11,071 nt of DNA, taken from Treponema sp. (lineage in GTDB: Bacteria > Spirochaetota > Spirochaetia > Treponematales > Treponemataceae). The notes beneath the pieces are model-generated. The model saw only the letters and a list, made by a program, of their open reading frames with translations. It was not told the DNA's origin and made no database searches. This document shows positions 1-5,585 of the stretch, piece after piece; within the stretch, counting starts at the first letter, position 1; every line of letters begins with the position of its first letter. A program made the translations under genes and the position numbers. The DNA lies in the NCBI GenBank assembly GCA_016293005.1, contig JAEDFA010000058.1, positions 1 through 11,071 on the forward strand. Reading direction: 5' to 3'.

Positions 1-330
1 AAAAATAATCAAAGAAACATCATTTGTTACAAACATCGATGAAAAAAACACGCTGAAGACAAAAAAGAAAGTAAGCCCGGCAATTCCACCAATTTTTCCT
101 GTCATTTTTAATAATGGGTCAAAAATCTGTTCCTTTTTAAAACCTTCCAAAACACTTAACAGCATAAACAAAGTTGCCAGAGTTTTCCAGTCAATATCGT
201 AGAGAAGTTTTACTTGTGGAGGTGTTATAAAAAGTGAAACAATAGCCGCCAAAAGCGATACTGAAAGCATGATTTCTTTTTTGAAAATGGAAGCAATTTT
301 ATTAATGATTCTTGAGAGATTATTTTTCAT
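1..330 (-). CDS. SLC13/CitMHS-type anion permease, N-terminal part (cut by window edge)
   Basis: The minus-strand frame opens with ATG at 330-328 and stays open to the left edge, giving the first 110 residues. A short cationic N-terminus is followed by hydrophobic segments at about residues 20-38, 50-63 and 80-103. The end reads SSMFVTNDVSLIIF, which resembles the conserved 'TNDxxL' region of SLC13/CitMHS/ArsB-type transporters, inner-membrane permeases for citrate, dicarboxylates or other anions. The substrate cannot be told from this fragment. The gene starts 11 bases after the stop of the outer-membrane-protein gene and is probably co-transcribed with it. There is no good Shine-Dalgarno before this ATG, so translation may depend on coupling, or the start may be a later one such as Met20. 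The fold call rests on motif and hydrophobicity only. Confidence 0.7.
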   Translation of the reverse strand, partial: MKNNLSRIINKIASIFKKEIMLSVSLLAAIVSLFITPPQVKLLYDIDWKTLATLFMLLSVLEGFKKEQIFDPLLKMTGKIGGIAGLTFFFVFSVFFSSMFVTNDVSLIIF

Positions 331-341
331 TTTTATAAGTG

Positions 342-917
342 TTAATATGCCAAACCGATAAAAAATCCGAGATAATTGTCGTAATTTTCGTTTCCACGCG
401 GAACAAATTTGTAGTAAAAACCGAGCGATGGAAGACAGTCAAATTGAGAATTGTGGTGAAAATCGTAGCCGAGAGAAAGTTTAAATCCATTTCCCCATGC
501 AGAAAGAAGCGTTTCTTTTTTGTTTATTGAATTATTGATGAAATCTGCCCTTTGTCCGATTAAATATGCGATTGAAAAGTTGAAACCGTAGAGATTTGGG
601 TAAATTTTTACGCCGAAAGAAAAATCGTAATCGATGTGATTTGAATATTCGTCGGCATTCCAGTTGAAGTCAGATTGAACTGAAGATGCAAGAAAAAGTT
701 TTAATTGCGTCAGAATGTTGAATTTTATTGCCGCTTCAAGACCGATTACGATTCTGTTTGGGGAATCTGAGACATTTTTGTTGTATTCCTGAATTTTTGA
801 ATCAGAATAAAACGGAAGTGCAGTTGTAAGCCCGCAGTCAAAACCGATGAATTTTTTTTGAGAAAACGCTGAAACCGAGAAGAATGTTATTAATAGAAGA
901 AAAAAAATCTTTTTCAT
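342..917 (-). CDS. Exported protein, probable small outer-membrane beta-barrel
   Basis: This encodes 191 residues starting MKKIFFLLLITFFSVSAFSQ, a clean Sec signal peptide with probable signal peptidase I cleavage after SAFS or AFSQ and no lipobox cysteine. The mature part alternates polar and aromatic residues in short strands (for example YDFSFGVKIYP, FKLSLGYDFHH, LGFFIGLAY) and ends in an aromatic residue, as expected of the C-terminal beta-signal of proteins assembled by BAM. I infer a barrel of roughly eight strands in the outer membrane. I do not recognise a named family. It lies just upstream of an anion-permease gene on the same strand, and a promoter is visible at 930-958. No Shine-Dalgarno precedes the ATG. 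Confidence 0.7.
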   Translation of the reverse strand: MKKIFFLLLITFFSVSAFSQKKFIGFDCGLTTALPFYSDSKIQEYNKNVSDSPNRIVIGLEAAIKFNILTQLKLFLASSVQSDFNWNADEYSNHIDYDFSFGVKIYPNLYGFNFSIAYLIGQRADFINNSINKKETLLSAWGNGFKLSLGYDFHHNSQFDCLPSLGFYYKFVPRGNENYDNYLGFFIGLAY

Positions 918-929
918 AAAGTCGGATTT

Positions 930-958
930 ATTCTGTAATAAATGAATTAAAAAATCAA
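930..958 (-). promoter_or_regulatory. Candidate sigma-70 promoter for the outer-membrane-protein gene
   Basis: On the minus strand TTGATT (958-953) is separated by 17 bases from CAGAAT (935-930), which matches the -10 consensus at four of six positions. Transcription would start about 5 bases before the ATG at 917, leaving almost no leader. The match is moderate and AT-rich DNA gives chance hits. Confidence 0.4.
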
Positions 959-1014
959 GGGCACCTTGAAAAACTTATCTTTGGCGGTTTTGAAGGTATA
1001 TAAAGAATTCACAC

Positions 1015-1043
1015 TTGACAGAAAATTTAAATAAAAAGATAAT
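1015..1043 (+). promoter_or_regulatory. Strong sigma-70 promoter of the thioesterase gene
   Basis: A perfect -35 box TTGACA (1015-1020) lies 17 bases upstream of GATAAT (1038-1043, five of six -10 positions). The expected transcription start is about 1050, at or next to the ATG at 1051, so the mRNA would be leaderless. The TTG within the -35 box is in frame with the gene and could be mistaken for a start codon. Confidence 0.75.
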
Positions 1044-1050
1044 TTTAAAT

Positions 1051-1461
1051 ATGGAAAACTACAAGCATAAAATCAATTATTACGAAACAGATAAAATGGG
1101 TGTTACGCATCATTCAAATTATGTCCGCTTTATGGAAGAATCTCGCATCGATTTCCTTGAAAAAATCGGCTGGGGTTACGATAAAATGGAAAAAGAAGGA
1201 ATTATTTCTCCAGTTGTAAGCCTTGAATGTAATTACCGCAACACTACAACTTACCCGGAAGTAATCGAAGTTTCAGTTCAGGTTTTAAAACTTTCTGCGT
1301 TTAAACTTACTTTCGGTTATACAATGAAAGTAAATGATAAAGTCGTTTTTACAGGAAAAAGTTCCCACTGCTTTTTAGATTCTTCTGGAAAACCTGTAAT
1401 GATGGAGTCAAAGTACCCTGAATTATTCAGTATTTTAAAAAATCTTCAAGAATCGGAGTAA
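1051..1461 (+). CDS. Hot-dog fold acyl-CoA thioesterase (YbgC/4-hydroxybenzoyl-CoA thioesterase family)
   Basis: The 136-residue product carries the family signature near its start: YYETDKMGVTHHSNY followed by FMEESR. The Asp in ETDKMGV is the catalytic acid position of YbgC and 4-HBT enzymes, and the family length is about 130-140 residues. It should be a cytoplasmic hydrolase of acyl-CoA or acyl-ACP thioesters; the chain specificity cannot be read. I chose ATG 1051 rather than TTG 1015 because it leaves the usual eight or so residues before YYETD and because 1015-1020 is the -35 box. No Shine-Dalgarno is present. The lipase-like gene follows 45 bases downstream on the same strand with no terminator between them, so the two may form an operon concerned with acyl ester or thioester hydrolysis; that pairing is inference. 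Confidence 0.88.
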   Translation: MENYKHKINYYETDKMGVTHHSNYVRFMEESRIDFLEKIGWGYDKMEKEGIISPVVSLECNYRNTTTYPEVIEVSVQVLKLSAFKLTFGYTMKVNDKVVFTGKSSHCFLDSSGKPVMMESKYPELFSILKNLQESE

Positions 1462-1472
1462 TTTTTTATTTG

Positions 1473-1496
1473 AGAGAGAATTTTTTAATTCTTTTT
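1473..1496 (+). other. AU-rich hairpin just before the lipase Shine-Dalgarno
   Basis: Bases 1473-1482 can pair with 1487-1496 around a TTTT loop: six Watson-Crick pairs next to the loop (GAATT core), then alternating G-U and A-U pairs. It abuts the GGGGA Shine-Dalgarno at 1497-1501. It has one G-C pair and no free U tract after it, so it is unlikely to terminate transcription. It may affect mRNA processing or ribosome access between the two genes, or be chance. Confidence 0.3.
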
Positions 1497-1506
1497 GGGG
1501 AATGAA

Positions 1507-3129
1507 ATGTTAAAAAAATCTTGTGTAAATTTGGAAAAAATTACTGTTCCTGTTAATGCGGAAGAAACAAAAGTAAAAGAACCTGTTGATATTACAGTCG
1601 AATGGAGTGAAAAACTTTTCGGTGAAAAAAGCGCGTTTTACTACAATCATACGATTGCAAGAATGGCATGTATTCTTTCTGAAGTTTCTTATTTGCGTGA
1701 AGACGATTTAAAAGACGCCTGTCAGTTAAAATCGGTGTATCGTGTTTTGGGAATAAAAGATGAAAATATGGAATTTCATTATGACATCGATTATTCTGAT
1801 GCAGAACTTGGTAAGAATCAGGCAGCGTTCAGTTTTGCAATAAAAGAAATTTCAAGTTCAAAAGGAAAAGCAAATCTTGTTTTCGTTACTGTCCGCGGAA
1901 CTCCTCTTCAGCCTAACGAATGGGTTTCAAATTTAAATGTGAGCGATACAGTAAAAACTGCCGCAAAATATCACGAAGGTTTTTACATTGCAGAACGACA
2001 GGTTCACACTGCCTTGATGTATTTTCTTTTAAAAAAACAGATTTCTCCTTTTGAAACATTTTTTCTGATTACCGGGCACAGTCGAGGTGGTGCAATTACA
2101 AATCTTTTGGGTGCAGATTTAGCAGATTCAGGAATTTTTGATACAGAAAAACTTTATACTTACACTTTTGCAAGTCCGAATGTTTCAATCGATGATTCCA
2201 CAGAAGATAAAAAATACAATTTTATCTGGAACATTATAAATCCTGAAGATGTTGCACCGACTGTTCCGTTCTGTCGCGGGAACTGGAAGTACAGAAAATT
2301 CGGGCAGATAAAAGCGTTTACAACAAGATGGAATTTAACTCCTGAATATTACGAAAACGAATTTTATCCAAAAATCAACGGTTTTTACAATTTAATCATG
2401 AAACGCGATTATTATCCGTTTACCACAGGAACTTTTATTCCGTCTGCAATTACAAAACTCGTCACTTCGATTTTTCCAGATGTCGAAAAATATTACGGAA
2501 AATCGTTTGGATTTAGAAATTCAGCTGAAAAAATAATTTTTGAACTGTTTCCAAAAAGCGACGCTCAGGGCGATGAAGATTTTCCAAAAACAATTAAAAT
2601 TGCTGAAAAAATCCTCAACAACAAATACAATCGCGTCGGTGAAGTTTTAGATTATTCTTCGTATGCGTTTTTTGACATGCACATTTGTTCTGCGTATTTG
2701 AGCTGGATGCTTTCATTCAATGAAGAGGAACTTTTTTCTGTAAACGGAAGCAGCCGCTTGATTTTAAAAGGCGTTATGTTCGATGCAGAAATTTTAGATT
2801 CAAAAGGCGAGGTAATGGCAAAAATCAATAATGGAATTCCGCAGTTTGAATCAGTAAAGCTTCCGGTAATTCTTGTTCCTTCAAAAGACGGAATTACAAT
2901 TGGTTTTCCTTCAAGCGAAGAATACTCTGTCGTTATCCGCAAAGAAAATTTTGTTCTTCCAATAAAAATGACTTGTCAGATTGAACATTACGATTATCGC
3001 GGTTTTTTGATTGAGTCTTGCCCAAAAATTGAACTTTATCCGCAGGCAGGCGAAGAAATTAAATTTATCGTCGGCTCGCGTACGCTTTCAGAAGATAAAG
3101 TTGTTCCGTTTGCAAGCGTAAAAAATTAA
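1507..3129 (+). CDS. Cytoplasmic class-3-lipase-like serine hydrolase with extra C-terminal region
   Basis: The 540-residue product has an alpha/beta-hydrolase core of the lipase class 3 type. There is an oxyanion-side VTVRGT motif (about residues 127-132), the nucleophile elbow TGHSRGGA with Ser192, an acid candidate Asp248 in INPEDVAP, and a His candidate His392 in FDMHICSAY, in the family's Ser-Asp-His order. No signal peptide or lipobox is seen, so it probably acts in the cytoplasm on glycerolipids or another ester. A segment of about 140 residues separates Asp from His, and roughly 130 residues after the His are beta-rich and unassigned (about 410-540). ATG 1507 is preferred to TTG 1495 because GGGGA at 1497-1501 is a Shine-Dalgarno placed five bases before it. 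It follows the thioesterase gene and no separate promoter was seen. Hydrolase fold is likely; substrate unknown. Confidence 0.8.
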   Translation: MLKKSCVNLEKITVPVNAEETKVKEPVDITVEWSEKLFGEKSAFYYNHTIARMACILSEVSYLREDDLKDACQLKSVYRVLGIKDENMEFHYDIDYSDAELGKNQAAFSFAIKEISSSKGKANLVFVTVRGTPLQPNEWVSNLNVSDTVKTAAKYHEGFYIAERQVHTALMYFLLKKQISPFETFFLITGHSRGGAITNLLGADLADSGIFDTEKLYTYTFASPNVSIDDSTEDKKYNFIWNIINPEDVAPTVPFCRGNWKYRKFGQIKAFTTRWNLTPEYYENEFYPKINGFYNLIMKRDYYPFTTGTFIPSAITKLVTSIFPDVEKYYGKSFGFRNSAEKIIFELFPKSDAQGDEDFPKTIKIAEKILNNKYNRVGEVLDYSSYAFFDMHICSAYLSWMLSFNEEELFSVNGSSRLILKGVMFDAEILDSKGEVMAKINNGIPQFESVKLPVILVPSKDGITIGFPSSEEYSVVIRKENFVLPIKMTCQIEHYDYRGFLIESCPKIELYPQAGEEIKFIVGSRTLSEDKVVPFASVKN

Positions 3130-3159
3130 AAGAGATTTTTGACAACAGAATTTTTATAC

Positions 3160-3188
3160 TTGAATTTAATTTTTTTTTAAGTTACACT
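3160..3188 (+). promoter_or_regulatory. Candidate promoter of rpsU
   Basis: TTGAAT (3160-3165) is 17 bases from TACACT (3183-3188), giving a start near 3195 and a leader of about 40 bases. A second TTGACA at 3139-3144 is too close (10 bases) to TATACT at 3155-3160 to be a normal pair. A high-expression ribosomal gene is expected to have its own promoter. Confidence 0.5.
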
Positions 3189-3200
3189 GATTCTGTTTTT

Positions 3201-3228
3201 CGGTAATCACCGGATTTCAGGAGGTGAA
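3201..3228 (+). promoter_or_regulatory. rpsU leader with strong Shine-Dalgarno and competing small hairpins
   Basis: AGGAGGTG (3219-3226) is a near-perfect Shine-Dalgarno eight bases before the ATG at 3235. Three small pairings overlap. CGGT (3201-3204) pairs with ACCG (3209-3212). CACC (3208-3211) pairs with GGTG (3223-3226), hiding the 3' end of the Shine-Dalgarno. TTCA (3216-3219) pairs with TGAA (3225-3228), placing GGAGG in a loop. The first two exclude each other, as do the last two. Each stem is only four pairs, so a regulatory role is a suggestion. Confidence 0.35.
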
Positions 3229-3234
3229 TTCTAA

Positions 3235-3441
3235 ATGGCTACAATCTTCGTAGAAGATTCTGAGAACCTTGAACGGGCTATCAAACGCTTTAAACGCATG
3301 GTTGAAAAAGAAGGCATTATCCGCGAATATAAAAAGCGTGAATATTTTGAAAAACCTTCTGCAATTCTTCACCAGAAGAAAACAACACTTGAACGCAAAC
3401 TTTTAAATAAAAAGCGTAAAGCAGAAAAAAAAGAATTCTAA
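3235..3441 (+). CDS. rpsU: 30S ribosomal protein S21
   Basis: The 68-residue basic protein begins MATIFVEDSENLERAIKRFK and continues with RMVEKEGIIREYKKREYFEKPS, the characteristic bS21 pattern (acidic N-terminal strand, RFKR, 'REYKKREYFEKPS'), then a Lys/Arg-rich tail (KKRKAEKK). bS21 joins the small subunit platform near the anti-Shine-Dalgarno end of 16S rRNA and takes part in initiation on Shine-Dalgarno mRNAs. Length is normal. It is apparently monocistronic, with its own promoter, the best Shine-Dalgarno in the window and a terminator directly after it. Confidence 0.97.
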   Translation: MATIFVEDSENLERAIKRFKRMVEKEGIIREYKKREYFEKPSAILHQKKTTLERKLLNKKRKAEKKEF

Positions 3442-3447
3442 CTTTTG

Positions 3448-3480
3448 AAAAAGGCTGTCAAATCTGGCAGTCTTTTTTTA
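3448..3480 (+). terminator. Intrinsic terminator of rpsU
   Basis: Bases 3448-3459 pair with 3466-3477 over 12 positions (GGCTGTC against GGCAGTC with two G-U pairs, extended by an A/T flank) around the loop AAATCT. A run of T follows to 3479. The stem, short loop and T tract six bases after the stop codon fit a Rho-independent terminator. Confidence 0.88.
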
Positions 3481-3583
3481 TTTAAATTTGCTAAATTTTA
3501 AAAACGACCGGCACAAAATTTTAAGCGTTTTCGGGATTTGAAATGCAATTTTAATTTTATCTGTTACAGTGCAGCTAGTTTTA

Positions 3584-4420
3584 TTATAGATATTTTTTGA
3601 TGTCTTTTCCGATTATTCCGGCGTAGAGTTCTACAAGATTTTTTGCTGGCGAACAGTTTATTTTCTGCATTAAAACTTCTTCAATTTGAAAGAATCCTAC
3701 ATTTTCGTTCATGTAGACTTCGATTTTGATTGGTTTTTCTTCTCCGCTAAGAATTTTTACTTTTTCGATTGAATTGGCAGAATATTTGTGGATGTCGCCA
3801 GCGGATGGTTTTGTGTTTATTTCCATTGGAATTCTTGCCCTTCCTTTTGTCATATCGCAGCCGTCTGCAAGAAGAATAAGTCCGGCTTCAATTGAATGAA
3901 TTTTTCTGGTTCCCATGTGACCTAAAATTCCTTCCATTGCGAGTGAACGAATTGTTACAAAGCGTTTTAGATTTTTCTGTTTGTCTAATGCCTGATTTAA
4001 AACGCGTTCGATTATGTTGTATGAAAGAATTCCTGAATAAAGTTCGTGGTCTTGCCGTGCAATTGTCATTCCGAAGTCGTGGCAAAATGATGCAAGAATC
4101 ACGCTAGTTACGCTGTCTGAAAAAGTTCCTGCCTGTTCCTGTTCTAACGAGGTTTTTATATTTGCCTGATGGAGAATTTTGAGCATTTTTAATGCGTTCC
4201 TGCAGACTGTCCGCATGTGAACAGGTCCGTGGTCATTGAAGCCGAGTCGTTTTATGGAAACTGTATTTGCGTAATCCTGAACTTCCTGAATTTCTGCATC
4301 GTTTATGAGAAGATTTAAAACTTTGAGAGGAAGTGTATCTTTTTCTTGCGTGAGATTGATAATTTCGTTTGTGAGCGTGATGAGTTTTTCATCTACCGAT
4401 ATTTCTTTTGGCGATTTCAT
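3584..4420 (-). CDS. Soluble HD-superfamily phosphohydrolase
   Basis: The 278-residue product has an HD-type metal site in order: NDHGPVH (His64, His68), CHDFG (His114-Asp115), QDHE (Asp124, His125), GHMG (His168), KIHSIEAG (His175) and ADGCD (Asp186, Asp189). No membrane segment or signal peptide is present, so it should be a cytoplasmic metal-dependent phosphohydrolase. It lacks the HHExWxGxGYP block of HD-GYP enzymes and the synthetase half of RelA/SpoT. From memory the 'LGFNDHGPVH' and 'ADGCDMTKGRARIP' blocks resemble a little-studied group of predicted HD hydrolases also common in archaea. The substrate is unknown. The C-terminal 60 residues (KVKILSGEEKPIKIEVYM onward) look like a small alpha/beta region. 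The gene is alone on its strand, transcribed away from pyrB, with a -10 box directly before the ATG and no Shine-Dalgarno. Confidence 0.85.
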   Translation of the reverse strand: MKSPKEISVDEKLITLTNEIINLTQEKDTLPLKVLNLLINDAEIQEVQDYANTVSIKRLGFNDHGPVHMRTVCRNALKMLKILHQANIKTSLEQEQAGTFSDSVTSVILASFCHDFGMTIARQDHELYSGILSYNIIERVLNQALDKQKNLKRFVTIRSLAMEGILGHMGTRKIHSIEAGLILLADGCDMTKGRARIPMEINTKPSAGDIHKYSANSIEKVKILSGEEKPIKIEVYMNENVGFFQIEEVLMQKINCSPAKNLVELYAGIIGKDIKKYL

Positions 4421-4426
4421 ACAATA

Positions 4427-4432
4427 ATTATA
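4427..4432 (-). promoter_or_regulatory. -10 box of the HD hydrolase gene, implying a leaderless mRNA
   Basis: A perfect TATAAT (4432-4427 on the minus strand) ends six bases before the ATG at 4420. Transcription would begin at or within a base or two of the start codon. No convincing -35 box stands 16-18 bases upstream, so confidence is moderate. Confidence 0.5.
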
Positions 4433-4495
4433 GTAAAAGATGCAGGAAAAATCTTGTAAAATTTATTTAATATTCACCAAAAGAATTTTTCTCTT

Positions 4496-4560
4496 GTTGA
4501 TGATAGCGTGACATTCAACCTAGTAATTTTTTCTTAATGTTGATATAATACGCAGTTGAT
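4496..4560 (+). repeat. Repeated GTTGAT-type hexamers around the pyrB promoter
   Basis: GTTGAT occurs at 4496-4501, 4539-4544 and 4555-4560, and an inverted GTTGAAT (read as ATTCAAC) at 4513-4519. The second copy overlaps the -10 region. The arrangement could be a regulator-binding cluster for the pyrimidine genes. Six-base AT-rich motifs also recur by chance, and the spacing (43 and 16 bases) is not regular. Confidence 0.3.
4541..4549 (+). promoter_or_regulatory. Extended -10 promoter of the pyrBIC cluster
   Basis: TGATATAAT gives an extended -10 element: TG at 4541-4542, one base, then perfect TATAAT at 4544-4549. The base 17 upstream starts no good -35 box, which extended -10 promoters tolerate. 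Expected start about 4556, giving a leader near 64 bases. The leader shows neither a terminator hairpin nor an obvious leader peptide of the E. coli pyrBI attenuator kind. Confidence 0.6.
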
Positions 4561-4619
4561 TCAGATTTTGTTAAAAATTTGTGTTTAGTCTTTATTATTG
4601 ATTTTAAGGTGTAGAAAAT

Positions 4620-5546
4620 ATGTTAAAAGGGCGGCATTTAATAGAACCAGGTGATCTTACTGTTTCAGAAATCGATGAAATTTGTTCTTTGGCAGAACAG
4701 ATGATTGTAGATCCTATCGCTTTTCAGGATGTGTGTCGTGGGAAAATTCTTGCGACACTTTTTTTTGAACCGAGTACGCGAACAAGGCTTTCTTTTGAGG
4801 CTGCAATGCTTCATCTTGGCGGAACTGTCGAAGGTTTTGCAGACGCTTCGTATACTTCTTCAACAAAAGGAGAAACTCTTTCAGATACAATCAGGGTTGT
4901 TTCTTCTTATGTCGATGTAATTGCGATGCGTAATCCAAAAGAAGGTGCGGCACTTTTAGCAAGCAAATATTCTTCTGTTCCGATTATAAATGCAGGTGAT
5001 GGCGGACATTCTCACCCGACTCAGACTTTAACCGATTTAGTGACAATCAGAAGACTTTTAGGTTCTACGGAAGGGCAGACAATCGGTTTTTGCGGAGATT
5101 TAAAATTTGGACGAACAGTTCACAGTTTAGTTCAGGCAATGTGCAGGTATCGTGACAATAAATTTGTTTTTATAAGTCCAAAAGAACTTTCAATGCCGGG
5201 CTACATGATAAAAAATGTTTTAGAGCCTAATAATGTTCAGTATGTTTGTGCAGAACGCCTTGAAGAAGTAATTGGAAGTCTTGATATTCTTTATATGACG
5301 AGAGTTCAAAAAGAAAGATTTTTCAATGAACAGGATTATCTTCGATTAAAAGACAGTTATATTCTCGATAAAGAAAAAATGAAACTTGCAAAACAAAGAA
5401 TGATTGTCCTTCATCCGCTTCCAAGGGTAAACGAAATTGCACCTGAAGTAGACGATGATCCGCGTGCTGCGTATTTTAAGCAAGTTCGGTTTGGAATGTT
5501 TGCGCGAATGGCACTTATTTCAAAACTCACCGGTGCAATCGAGTAA
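4620..5546 (+). CDS. pyrB: Aspartate carbamoyltransferase catalytic subunit
   Basis: This 308-residue enzyme condenses carbamoyl phosphate and L-aspartate to N-carbamoyl-L-aspartate, the second step of UMP synthesis. The carbamoyl-phosphate loop FFEPSTRTRLSFE (residues 48-60), the neighbouring-subunit loop SSTKGET with Lys83, MRNPKEGA (Arg104), HPTQTLTDL (His132), GRTVHSL (Arg165), MTRVQKERF (Arg228) and HPLPR (265-269) are all intact, and length matches E. coli PyrB. The start is set by AAGGTG at 4606-4611, eight bases before the ATG. pyrI follows after 39 bases, so the holoenzyme is expected to be the PyrB/PyrI assembly with allosteric control rather than a free catalytic trimer. Confidence 0.97.
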   Translation: MLKGRHLIEPGDLTVSEIDEICSLAEQMIVDPIAFQDVCRGKILATLFFEPSTRTRLSFEAAMLHLGGTVEGFADASYTSSTKGETLSDTIRVVSSYVDVIAMRNPKEGAALLASKYSSVPIINAGDGGHSHPTQTLTDLVTIRRLLGSTEGQTIGFCGDLKFGRTVHSLVQAMCRYRDNKFVFISPKELSMPGYMIKNVLEPNNVQYVCAERLEEVIGSLDILYMTRVQKERFFNEQDYLRLKDSYILDKEKMKLAKQRMIVLHPLPRVNEIAPEVDDDPRAAYFKQVRFGMFARMALISKLTGAIE

Positions 5547-5585
5547 AATCTAAAAATCATTTTTAATTTAAAAGGCAGGAAAATT

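Noticed and set aside
339..530. Plus-strand 63-codon frame.
   Set aside because: It lies antisense inside the outer-membrane-protein gene, has no recognisable domain and no Shine-Dalgarno.
1015..1050. Upstream TTG start for the thioesterase, adding 12 residues.
   Set aside because: The TTG is the first half of a perfect -35 box, no Shine-Dalgarno precedes it, and ATG 1051 gives the usual distance to the YYETD motif.
1495..1506. Upstream TTG start for the lipase-like gene.
   Set aside because: The TTG overlaps the GGGGA Shine-Dalgarno that serves ATG 1507.
2652..2942. Minus-strand 96-codon frame inside the lipase gene.
   Set aside because: It is the antisense of a well-supported coding sequence; no promoter or Shine-Dalgarno and no family resemblance.
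3139..3160. TTGACA with TATACT as the rpsU promoter.
   Set aside because: The spacer is only 10 bases, outside the workable range; the downstream pair with 17 bases is preferred.
3501..3531. AAAACG/CGTTTT inverted repeat as terminator of the minus-strand HD gene.
   Set aside because: The stem is six pairs around a 19-base loop and lies over 50 bases past the stop codon; too weak to annotate.
4550..4619. Attenuator or PyrR-binding leader for pyrB.
   Set aside because: No GC-rich hairpin followed by T tract, no leader peptide and no recognisable anti-antiterminator loop could be found in this short leader.
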